A stretch of 51,495 nucleotides of DNA from a virus. The DNA is taken from positions 1 through 51,495 of the IMG/VR virus record IMGVR_UViG_3300031772_003178; one strand, given 5' to 3'. Shown here piece after piece: positions 42,203 to 46,722 of this stretch. Position 1 is the stretch's first letter. Every line of letters starts with the position of its first letter. Under the pieces are notes generated by a model. It saw only the letters and a list, made by a program, of their open reading frames with translations. It ran no database searches and was not told where the DNA came from. Made by a program: the position numbers and the translations under genes.

Positions 42203-42274
42203 CGCCCCGTATGGGTATCGATCCCATCTCAACGGATTGACAATCCGCCCGCCACACCTGCGGCGTCACGAGGC
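42203..42274 (-). tRNA. tRNA-Asp (GTC)
   Basis: Acceptor GCCTCGT/ACGGGGC (one wobble). D-stem CGCC/GGCG. Anticodon stem GCGGA/TCCGT, loop TTGTCAA. T-loop ATCGATA. Confidence 0.85.
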
Positions 42275-42289
42275 AATATATTTCTACAG

Positions 42290-42361
42290 TGAGTCGCCCC
42301 GGTAACGATCCGGGTTCGCCAACTTAAGAGGCTGGTGCTTCACCATTAAAGCTTGCGACTC
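42290..42361 (-). tRNA. tRNA-Lys (CTT)
   Basis: Acceptor GAGTCGC/GCGACTC, D-stem GCTT/AAGC, anticodon stem CCAGC/GTTGG, loop CTCTTAA. T-arm CCCGG/CCGGG, loop ATCGTTA. Confidence 0.85.
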
Positions 42362-42371
42362 ATTCAACTAT

Positions 42372-42457
42372 ACACCACATAGGGTGTCGATCCCTATCCC
42401 AACACCGATCTGGTGCGAAGGAGGTATAAGCTCCTGGTGGGCGCCGGCCCTTGGGTG
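42372..42457 (-). tRNA. tRNA-like, anticodon TAT (Ile?), unusual
   Basis: Anticodon stem AGGAG/CTCCT with loop CTTATAC. T-arm TAGGG/CCCTA, loop ATCGACA. A long variable region with CACC/GGTG, a four-base D-loop and a poorly paired acceptor make it atypical. It may be a decayed tRNA. Confidence 0.5.
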
Positions 42458-42474
42458 CATGAAATTCTTTACTG

Positions 42475-42549
42475 TGCCCCCGACGAGATTCGAACTCGTA
42501 CTGCCGGGATTCTGAGACCCGTGACTCCTACCAGTTGGTCTACGTGGGC
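42475..42549 (-). tRNA. tRNA-Leu (CAG), short variable loop
   Basis: D-arm GAC/GTC with loop CAACTGGTAGGA. Anticodon stem CGGGT/TCCCG (one mismatch), loop CTCAGAA. T-arm ACGAG/CTCGT, loop TTCGAAT. The variable region is only GCAGT, unlike normal type II tRNA-Leu. Confidence 0.75.
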
Positions 42550-42565
42550 ATGCAACTTCTTCCAG

Positions 42566-42648
42566 TGGGTACGGAGAGATTTGAACTCTCATGTCTTTCG
42601 ACACCAGATCCTAAGTCTGGCGTGTATGCCAATTTCCACCACGCACCC
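42566..42648 (-). tRNA. tRNA-Leu (TAG)
   Basis: Type II with variable arm TGTCGAAAGACAT. Anticodon stem CCAGA/TCTGG, loop CTTAGGA. T-loop TTCAAAT. Acceptor GGGTGCG/CGTACCC has one mismatch. Confidence 0.85.
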
Positions 42649-42658
42649 ATTTTTACAG

Positions 42659-42733
42659 TGCCGCTACCGGGATTCGAACCCGGACTGCTACGTTACTCAA
42701 ACGTATGACTCCTACCAGTTGGTCTACAGCGGC
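42659..42733 (-). tRNA. tRNA-Leu (GAG), short variable loop
   Basis: Same D-arm as the CAG tRNA. Anticodon stem TACGT/ACGTA, loop TTGAGTA. T-arm CCGGG/CCCGG, loop TTCGAAT. Acceptor GCCGCTG/TAGCGGC. Variable region GCAGT. Confidence 0.75.
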
Positions 42734-42749
42734 ATGAAACATCTTGGTT

Positions 42750-42800
42750 GTGAGTACCCGGCCGGGATTCTCATTCCTCATGAAAGAATGCTAGACTCAC
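42750..42800 (-). ncRNA. Compact tRNA-like element, CAT-like loop (51 nt)
   Basis: Outer stem GTGAGT/ACTCAC encloses ATTCT-TTCATGA-GGAAT (anticodon-like stem with loop TTCATGA) and CCCGGCCGGG, a T-stem-like palindrome without a loop. It has no D-arm. It lies 2 bases upstream of the 3' end of tRNA-Arg(TCG). The same loop sequence TTCATGA follows the anticodon-stem 5' strand of permuted unit 1. Confidence 0.45.
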
Positions 42801-42802
42801 AG

Positions 42803-42877
42803 TACTCCCAGACGGATTTGAACCGCCACTTTTCCTCGTTCGAAGCGAGGTAGCCTTTCCAGTTGGCCGATGGGAGC
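42803..42877 (-). tRNA. tRNA-Arg (TCG)
   Basis: Acceptor GCTCCCA/TGGGAGT, anticodon stem CCTCG/CGAGG, loop CTTCGAA. T-arm GGCGG/CCGTC, loop TTCAAAT. Confidence 0.85.
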
Positions 42878-42891
42878 ATGATTTACTGCAG

Positions 42892-42965
42892 TGTCTCCAT
42901 TGAGATTCGAACTCAAAACCTCTGCCTTCGCAGGGCAGTGCTCTATCCAATTGAGCTATGGGGAC
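42892..42965 (-). tRNA. tRNA-Arg (GCG)
   Basis: Acceptor GTCCCCA/TGGAGAC (one mismatch). D-stem GCTC/GAGC. Anticodon stem CTGCC/GGCAG, loop CTGCGAA. T-arm TTGAG/CTCAA, loop TTCGAAT. Confidence 0.85.
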
Positions 42966-42970
42966 ATAGA

Positions 42971-43015
42971 CAGATCCGGAACCATTCCACCCACGAGTTG
43001 AACGTGGCAGATCTG
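42971..43015 (-). ncRNA. Three-way-junction RNA with T-loop, copy b (45 nt)
   Basis: Outer stem CAGATC/GATCTG encloses a T-arm CCACG-TTCAACT-CGTGG and a small hairpin GGAA-TGG-TTCC. The next copy (43021-43066) has the same interior but a different outer stem. Confidence 0.6.
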
Positions 43016-43020
43016 CTTTT

Positions 43021-43066
43021 GTTTTCCGGGAACCATCCCATCCACGTATCGAACGTAGCAGAAAAC
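43021..43066 (-). ncRNA. Three-way-junction RNA with T-loop, copy a (46 nt)
   Basis: Outer stem GTTTTC/GAAAAC encloses a T-arm CTACG-TTCGATA-CGTGG and a hairpin GGGA-TGGT-TCCC. Compared with copy b the outer stem changes completely but stays paired, which is the signature of a selected RNA structure. Order T-arm then hairpin matches the permuted units. Confidence 0.6.
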
Positions 43067-43179
43067 TTGTATAAAGAGACATAGTGGAGGTTGAATCACC
43101 CGACAGTCTTCCAGTGCGTTGTACTTTTTCAAGCCGCCTGAAGCTGACGTCGATGCATTCATGACCCTGTTCTGTCTCA
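43067..43179 (-). other. Structured spacer closed by GAGACA/TGTCTC
   Basis: A six-pair stem closes about 110 bases between tRNA-Gly(CCC) and the three-way-junction pair. Inner segments can form short hairpins, but no tRNA arm or gene was recognised. Confidence 0.35.
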
Positions 43180-43251
43180 AGCGGCCAATGGGAATCGAAC
43201 CCATGTCGTCTGATTGGGAATCAGACATTCTACCATTGAAATTATGGCCGC
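43180..43251 (-). tRNA. tRNA-Gly (CCC)
   Basis: Acceptor GCGGCCA/TGGCCGC, anticodon stem TCTGA/TCAGA, loop TTCCCAA. T-arm ATGGG/CCCAT, loop TTCGATT. Confidence 0.9.
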
Positions 43252-43311
43252 AAAAGTTGGAGACTCTCTCGTCTCCCTGTCATGCCTGGTTTTACGGCGG
43301 CATTCCCTGAG
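43252..43311 (-). other. Spacer with two hairpins
   Basis: ATGCC/GGCAT around 12 bases, then GGAGAC-GAGAGA-GTCTCC. Between tRNA-Met and tRNA-Gly. Function unknown; it could be a processing signal. Confidence 0.35.
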
Positions 43312-43386
43312 TTGCGGTCATGGGAGTCGAACCCAATTTATTCCAGCTTATGAGACTGGCCGAGATCCTCACCTCTACCTCCCGCA
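43312..43386 (-). tRNA. tRNA-Met (CAT), second copy
   Basis: Anticodon stem CCAGT/GCTGG, loop CTCATAA. T-loop TTCGACT. Acceptor has two mismatches near its inner end. It could be an elongator Met or an Ile tRNA with modified C34. Confidence 0.7.
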
Positions 43387-43388
43387 AG

Positions 43389-43461
43389 AGCGGTCAACGA
43401 GATTCGAACTCGTGACTTCAGGCTGGCAACCTGAGATGTTTCCAGACTACACCATGACCGC
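43389..43461 (-). tRNA. tRNA-Gly (GCC)
   Basis: Acceptor GCGGTCA/TGACCGC, anticodon stem TCAGG/CCTGA, loop TTGCCAG. T-arm ACGAG/CTCGT, loop TTCGAAT. Confidence 0.9.
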
Positions 43462-43476
43462 ATTTTTATTACAAAG

Positions 43477-43549
43477 TCGAGTATGCTGGATTTGAACCAG
43501 CGACGAAGGCTTCCAAGGCCAACAGGATTCCAGGCTTCCACAATACTCG
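43477..43549 (-). tRNA. tRNA-Pro (TGG)
   Basis: Acceptor CGAGTAT/ATACTCG. Loop CTTGGAA, anticodon stem weak in its outer two pairs. T-arm GCTGG/CCAGC, loop TTCAAAT. Confidence 0.8.
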
Positions 43550-43645
43550 ATAATTGATCTGATTGTCTCGACAGATCACGAGGGAAGCTGTATATTCCAG
43601 GAGCGCTACTCCTGATTAGGTTGATCTCCTTCCAGTCTAACACAG
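43550..43645 (-). other. Hairpin-rich spacer
   Basis: CAGGAG-TAGCG-CTCCTG, GATCTG...CAGATC and an outer GGAAG/CTTCC can form. It lies between two Pro tRNAs. No T-loop, so not a permuted tRNA by this test. Confidence 0.35.
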
Positions 43646-43718
43646 TCGAGAGTCTGAGATTTGAACTCAGAATGCCGCAATCCGAATGCGGAAGGATACC
43701 AGATTTCCACAACTCTCG
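43646..43718 (-). tRNA. tRNA-Pro (CGG)
   Basis: Acceptor CGAGAGT/ACTCTCG. Anticodon stem CCGCA/TGCGG, loop TTCGGAT. T-arm CTGAG/CTCAG, loop TTCAAAT. Confidence 0.85.
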
Positions 43719-43733
43719 ATGGTAAATAAAATG

Positions 43734-43842
43734 GCGCGTGTATTTACCAATATACTAAAAGGATGACTCAATTGCCAAGTCTTTTGTAATGACGATGCTA
43801 TCGTTCATTTAACCTTTGAAGGAATCGAACCTTCGTCCGCGC
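43734..43842 (-). ncRNA. Circularly permuted tRNA-like unit 3 (109 nt)
   Basis: Order is GCGCG, T-arm GAAGG-TTCGATT-CCTTC, AAAGGTT, 46-nt linker with two hairpins, ATCCTTT, TA, D-arm GTAT...ATAC with ATTGGTA in the loop, CGCGC. Acceptor pairs 6/7, anticodon stem 5/5. The 3' half starts 4 bases after the discriminator of tRNA-Val(TAC), and tRNA-Pro begins 15 bases after the other end. Confidence 0.7.
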
Positions 43843-43846
43843 TTGA

Positions 43847-43917
43847 TAGTCCCTGAGTGAATCGAACACTCAACTACGGTATGTAACACCGCGGTTTTGC
43901 CATTAAACTAAAGGACC
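43847..43917 (-). tRNA. tRNA-Val (TAC)
   Basis: Acceptor GGTCCTT/AGGGACT with wobbles. Anticodon stem GCGGT/ACCGT, loop GTTACAT. T-arm GAGTG/CACTC, loop TTCGATT. Confidence 0.85.
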
Positions 43918-44136
43918 ATGATGCTCGTCTTTCCGAGTCGCCAATACCGTAGATCGGTATCACATCTCGCGGGATAACTGCCCCCTCGCAACCACCGTGT
44001 ACTCAGAGCACGGACTCTTTAAAAATTCGACGTAGTGACTCTGAATAACTGCCGTCATTCTGCTTCACTAAATGTGGCAGACCGCGGTGACCACCACATC
44101 GTTCAAAACCTTCACAGGGTCTTGTCAAACCGTCTA
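43918..44136 (-). ncRNA. Hairpin-rich non-coding region with anticodon-like stem-loop (219 nt)
   Basis: At least five hairpins: CAAGACC-CTGTGAA-GGTTTTG (loop looks like a GTG anticodon loop), GATGTGG...CCACATT, a long imperfect hairpin TAGTGA...TCACTA with GGCA at its top, CCGTG/CACGG, and ATACCG-ATCTA-CGGTAT. No coding frame is convincing. Possibly a structured RNA, or a decayed group of tRNAs. Confidence 0.45.
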
Positions 44137-44207
44137 CACGTGATGAAGGAATCGAACCCTCCTAGCCAGATTTGGAGTTTGGCGTCTTTCCACTAGACGA
44201 ATCACGT
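44137..44207 (-). tRNA. tRNA-Trp (CCA)
   Basis: Acceptor ACGTGAT/ATCACGT. Anticodon stem CCAAA/TCTGG with one mismatch, loop CTCCAAA. T-arm GAGGG/CCTTC, loop TTCGATT. Confidence 0.85.
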
Positions 44208-44254
44208 ATATTCCTTGGATCATTCTCGTTCTTTTGCTTTATTCATAATAAAAG

Positions 44255-44331
44255 CGCCCCAGGAGGGAGTCGAACCCACATGTGTCCAGTTACCCTTTCA
44301 TCAGCTTAGAAGGCTGAGGGGATACTAAGGC
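44255..44331 (-). tRNA. tRNA-Arg (TCT), no D-arm
   Basis: Acceptor GCCTTAG/CTGGGGC pairs fully with two wobbles. Anticodon stem TCAGC/GCTGA, loop CTTCTAA. T-loop TTCGACT. Only 7 bases, TATCCCC, lie between acceptor and anticodon stem, so there is no D-arm, and the variable region is about 21 bases. Confidence 0.6.
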
Positions 44332-44340
44332 ATCAAAATA

Positions 44341-44461
44341 AGGGCTGTTTTACCATTAAACTATACGAAAACGCAGGTAATTAATCTGCATCTCGATCAA
44401 TGACCCGTCGGTCGGTGATCAACGTAGTTCGAAACAGGATTTCGAAACCTGTATCTGCCCT
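44341..44461 (-). ncRNA. Circularly permuted tRNA-like unit 4 (121 nt)
   Basis: Order is AGGGC, T-arm ACAGG-TTTCGAAAT-CCTGT, acceptor 3' strand around CGAACTACG, about 49-nt linker with hairpins, 5' strand around CGTTTTCG, TA, D-arm GTTT-AATGGTA-AAAC, GCCCT. Anticodon stem 5/5. The acceptor pairs in two blocks (CGT/ACG and TTCG/CGAA). The 3' half starts 2 bases after the discriminator of tRNA-Ile. Confidence 0.6.
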
Positions 44462-44463
44462 AG

Positions 44464-44537
44464 TGCGCCTTAAAGGAGTCGAACCTTTGTCTTCCGCTTA
44501 TCGAGCGGAGGTACTTTAGCCGTTGTACGAAAGGCGC
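44464..44537 (-). tRNA. tRNA-Ile (GAT)
   Basis: Acceptor GCGCCTT/AAGGCGC, anticodon stem TCCGC/GCGGA, loop TCGATAA (C at 33). T-arm AAAGG/CCTTT, loop TTCGACT. Confidence 0.75.
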
Positions 44538-44558
44538 ATGAAATATTTCTAAAACGCG

Positions 44559-44631
44559 GAGGGCGCTTGACCGCTAAGCTAACCCAAAGTCTTACGACTC
44601 TCAGTATTGGATTCGAACCAATGTCTCCCTC
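44559..44631 (-). ncRNA. Circularly permuted tRNA-like unit 5, GNRA-capped (73 nt)
   Basis: Order is GAGGG, T-arm ATTGG-TTCGAAT-CCAAT, ACTGAGA, linker GTC-GTAA-GAC, TTTGGGT, TA, D-arm GCTT...AAGC, CCCTC. The linker caps the acceptor helix with a GNRA tetraloop (GTAA), so the acceptor end is sealed. Anticodon stem 5/5; acceptor 6/7 with wobbles. It lies 3 bases after the discriminator of tRNA-Leu(CAA). Confidence 0.75.
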
Positions 44632-44634
44632 TAG

Positions 44635-44709
44635 TGCTCACACCGGGATTCGAACCCAGACTTAAGGCGTTTTGAGTGCCTTGCCTGCTACCAATTGGGC
44701 TATATGAGC
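44635..44709 (-). tRNA. tRNA-Leu (CAA), short variable loop
   Basis: Acceptor GCTCATA/TGTGAGC. D-arm GCC/GGC with AATTGGTAG. Loop CTCAAAA, anticodon stem AGGCA/CGCCT with one mismatch. T-loop TTCGAAT. Variable region short. Confidence 0.75.
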
Positions 44710-44767
44710 ATTACCATACCGCTTTGACTTTTTTGTGTCTCTGAGAGCTTCGAGTTAATTCAAGGAG

Positions 44768-44841
44768 TCCACCGGAAGGGGGTCGAACCCTTACTTTGCG
44801 GATTTTAAGTTCGCTGCCTCTGCCGATTGGGCTACCTGTGG
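44768..44841 (-). tRNA. tRNA-Leu (TAA), short variable loop
   Basis: Acceptor CCACAGG/CCGGTGG. D-arm GCC...GGC with CAATCGGCAGA. Anticodon stem GCGAA/TCCGC (one mismatch), loop CTTAAAA. T-loop TTCGACC. Variable region AAAGT. Confidence 0.75.
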
Positions 44842-44846
44842 ATGAG

Positions 44847-44931
44847 TGGAGTGTGAGGGAGTCGAACCCACCATGCCTTGCGGCACCTGGTTTACAGCCA
44901 AGCGGGACACCCAACGGTCCACGTACACTCC
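44847..44931 (-). tRNA. tRNA-Tyr (GTA)
   Basis: Type II with variable arm TGCCGCAAGGCAT. Anticodon stem CTTGG/CCAGG, loop CTGTAAA. Acceptor GGAGTGT/ACACTCC. T-loop TTCGACT. Confidence 0.9.
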
Positions 44932-44948
44932 ATAAGAATTTCGTACAG

Positions 44949-45025
44949 CGTCTCTCCAGGGAATCGAACCCTGCTCAAATCGGTTAACAGCCGATTGCTA
45001 AGTTCACCAGACCAGCTCTAGAGAC
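44949..45025 (-). tRNA. tRNA-Asn (GTT)
   Basis: Anticodon stem ATCGG/CCGAT, loop CTGTTAA. T-arm CAGGG/CCCTG, loop TTCGATT. Acceptor GTCTCTA/GAGAGAC has one mismatch. Confidence 0.9.
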
Positions 45026-45039
45026 ATGAATTACTGCAG

Positions 45040-45113
45040 TAGGTCCTGAGAGACTCGAACTCTCATTGGGCAGCTTAAAAGGCTGTGGTAATTTCCGATT
45101 ATACTAAGGACCC
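45040..45113 (-). tRNA. tRNA-Lys (TTT)
   Basis: Acceptor GGGTCCT/AGGACCT (G-U at end). Anticodon stem ACAGC/GCTGC, loop CTTTTAA. T-arm GAGAG/CTCTC, loop TTCGAGT. Confidence 0.85.
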
Positions 45114-45154
45114 GTGATTGTTGCAACTTCTACATTATAATACAAATAAAACGA

Positions 45155-45232
45155 GAAAGTGTCCTCCATTAGACGACCGCCCCATAAAATAAAAACGGTG
45201 GGGCGGGCAGGATTTAAACCTACGTTACTTCC
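45155..45232 (-). ncRNA. Circularly permuted tRNA-like unit 6 (78 nt)
   Basis: Order is GGAAG, T-arm GTAGG-TTTAAAT-CCTGC, CCGCCCC, 16-nt AT-rich linker, GGGGCGG, TC, D-arm GTC-TAATGGAG-GAC, CTTTC. Acceptor pairs 7/7; anticodon stem 5/5 with one G-U. The 3' half begins 4 bases after the C73 of tRNA-His. Confidence 0.75.
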
Positions 45233-45236
45233 CCAG

Positions 45237-45309
45237 GGCGACGCGTGAGAGTTGAACTCACGTTCTCGGCTTCACAGACCGCCGTCCTAACCGTTGGACG
45301 AGCGCCGCC
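45237..45309 (-). tRNA. tRNA-His (GTG)
   Basis: Has the histidine signature G-1 opposite C73. Acceptor GCGGCGC/GCGTCGC. Loop CTGTGAA. T-arm GTGAG/CTCAC, loop TTCAACT. Confidence 0.9.
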
Positions 45310-45426
45310 ATGTTGGTGGCTTTATAAGGCCACCTATCAGCTATTCACTTTTCAAAGATGCTATTTGTTGATTAATATATCACTTCTACATTAAAATGGA
45401 CATTAAATTTTATTATAAATGTCTTG
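45310..45426 (-). other. AT-rich spacer with hairpin
   Basis: GGTGGC-CTTATAAA-GCCACC forms a hairpin near tRNA-His. AT-rich sequence with TGATATATT (45375-45384, extended -10-like) lies upstream, perhaps a promoter for the tRNAs. No gene found. Confidence 0.35.
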
Positions 45427-45495
45427 TGGACCATAAGGGAATCGAACCCTTCGCGGATCGCTTGCAAAGCGTTCCTACACCCCAGTGTACGGCCC
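45427..45495 (-). tRNA. tRNA-Ala (TGC)
   Basis: Acceptor GGGCCGT/ATGGTCC contains the G3-U70 alanine identity pair. Loop TTTGCAA, anticodon stem with one mismatch. T-arm AAGGG/CCCTT, loop TTCGATT. Confidence 0.85.
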
Positions 45496-45509
45496 GTATT
45501 CAATTTTCA

Positions 45510-45591
45510 CGGAGCGCTAAGGAATCGAACCCTCAACGTTTCCGATGCCCTGGTGTTCGAAACCAGTTTGCTGCCATCAGCGGAACGCTCC
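45510..45591 (-). tRNA. tRNA-Ser (CGA)
   Basis: Type II. Anticodon stem CTGGT/ACCAG, loop TTCGAAC. Acceptor GGAGCGT/GCGCTCC. T-loop TTCGATT. Confidence 0.85.
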
Positions 45592-45604
45592 AACAACTAT
45601 GTCA

Positions 45605-45688
45605 CGGAGTATGAAGGAATCGAACCTTTGCCTCCGAAGAGGTAACCTGCTTTCCAAACAGGTGCGAGACCATCTCGCTTCATACTCC
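45605..45688 (-). tRNA. tRNA-Ser (GGA)
   Basis: Type II with variable arm CCTCTTCGGAGG. Anticodon stem CCTGT/GCAGG, loop TTGGAAA. Acceptor GGAGTAT/ATACTCC. T-loop TTCGATT. Confidence 0.9.
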
Positions 45689-45701
45689 AACTATTTCCAC
45701 A

Positions 45702-45786
45702 AGGATAAAGTGGGATTCGAACTCACGACACGTTTCCATGCTCTCGTTTTCAAGACGAGTACCTTAAGCCTCTCGGTCATTTATCC
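45702..45786 (-). tRNA. tRNA-Ser (TGA)
   Basis: Type II. Anticodon stem CTCGT/ACGAG, loop CTTGAAA. Acceptor GGATAAA/TTTATCC. T-loop TTCGAAT. Confidence 0.9.
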
Positions 45787-45826
45787 ATTTTAATTTCTTA
45801 CTGCGATATGTTGGTGTCTGGCTGTT

Positions 45827-46327
45827 TTACCGGTTGTGCCGGTTGTAATCCTGTGTGATCATCTTATGCTTGACGACATGGTCTGCGGCGTGTGATGCAC
45901 ACCACGAGTCTGGCTTGAGCACTGCTTTGAAACCCTGACTCACAACCATTGCTGCAAGCTCCTTGACATAATTTGATGACTTGAACTTGACGTTCGGGTT
46001 AGCATCCACATGGACAGTGAGATCTGCTGTATTGTCCATGAACGAATTGAGCTCAAGAGCGATGTTGACGCTCATCCAAACCTCCCTGAGAAGACGCTCA
46101 CGAAGAGACTGGATACGAACCACTTTTTCGCGAGCAAAGAATACTCGGCCACCCTTTCCCTTGTTAAGAAGAGTGATGACAGTGACGAACTCTGTGTTCT
46201 TTCCATAGTTCTGGGAATCTGTCCCGATGTGTACTGCACGATCTCCGCGGCTCACCTCCTCTTTGAATGTCTTCACAAGATCATCGATCGGCGTACCATC
46301 GATTGTCATCCACTTTTTCTCAAGCAT
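45827..46327 (-). CDS. DUF458/YkuK-like RNase H-fold protein (166 aa)
   Basis: VHIGTDSQNYGK gives the first acidic motif, DLTVHVDANPNVKFKSSNYV the second, and the end VLKPDSWCASHAADHVVKHK the last. This is the RNase H-related YkuK/DUF458 family, of unproven function. It lies inside the tRNA archipelago between tRNA-Ser and tRNA-Gln. An SD (AAGGAG) and a -10-like TATACA precede it. Confidence 0.7.
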   Translation of the reverse strand: MLEKKWMTIDGTPIDDLVKTFKEEVSRGDRAVHIGTDSQNYGKNTEFVTVITLLNKGKGGRVFFAREKVVRIQSLRERLLREVWMSVNIALELNSFMDNTADLTVHVDANPNVKFKSSNYVKELAAMVVSQGFKAVLKPDSWCASHAADHVVKHKMITQDYNRHNR

Positions 46328-46360
46328 GATAACTCCTTTGTGTTAGTTTGTATAGCAGCA

Positions 46361-46432
46361 CCGGCGCTAGGATTCGAACCCAGATTTGAATGCTTCAAAG
46401 GCATCCGTCTTAACCAATTAGACGACCCCGGT
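46361..46432 (-). tRNA. tRNA-Gln (TTG)
   Basis: Acceptor ACCGGGG/CGCCGGT (one mismatch). D-stem GTCT/AGAC. Anticodon stem GATGC/GCATT, loop CTTTGAA. T-arm CTGGG/CCTAG, loop TTCGAAT. Confidence 0.85.
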
Positions 46433-46452
46433 AAGGGATTCTAAGAGTCTAT

Positions 46453-46722
46453 TTAGGGGTTTGTTTGGAGACTCAAGAAACAAACAAACCCGATATCAAA
46501 TTCTTGCGAACGACCTGGGGCTGTAAGGGATGAATTATAACCCCAGACGCCCGAGGATTTCGGGTTAATCTGCTTCGGATCATGTAACACTGTTTCAGTG
46601 AACATTGTCAGAGACTCCATTGTTAGATATGCTTCATTGCCAACTTGTGCCCATCTTAACTCATCTTTTTTACGAAGTACACTTCTATGGACTGCAAGAG
46701 ATCTTCTTGATGATCTCATCAA
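46453..46722 (-). CDS. Possible small protein after the lipoprotein gene (up to 89 aa)
   Basis: An open frame runs from an ATG inside the 3' end of the lipoprotein gene to a TAA just before tRNA-Gln. Its C-terminal 55 residues (from a second ATG at 46620) look protein-like, e.g. TETVLHDPKQINPKSSGVW. No SD and no family. It may be spurious. Confidence 0.35.
   Translation of the reverse strand: MMRSSRRSLAVHRSVLRKKDELRWAQVGNEAYLTMESLTMFTETVLHDPKQINPKSSGVWGYNSSLTAPGRSQEFDIGFVCFLSLQTNP
46456..46490. terminator. Inverted repeat near the end of the lipoprotein operon
   Basis: GGGTTTGTTT pairs with AAACAAACCC over 10 bp with a 14-16 base loop. It lies between the small frame and tRNA-Gln. It may end transcription, although no clean U-tract follows on the minus strand. 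Confidence 0.4.

Noticed and set aside
42413-42853. Plus-strand frame of 146 codons in the tRNA array
   Set aside because: It runs across several tRNA genes on the other strand and has no protein-like features.
43550-43645. A seventh permuted tRNA between the two Pro tRNAs
   Set aside because: Hairpins are present but there is no T-loop or D-loop consensus.
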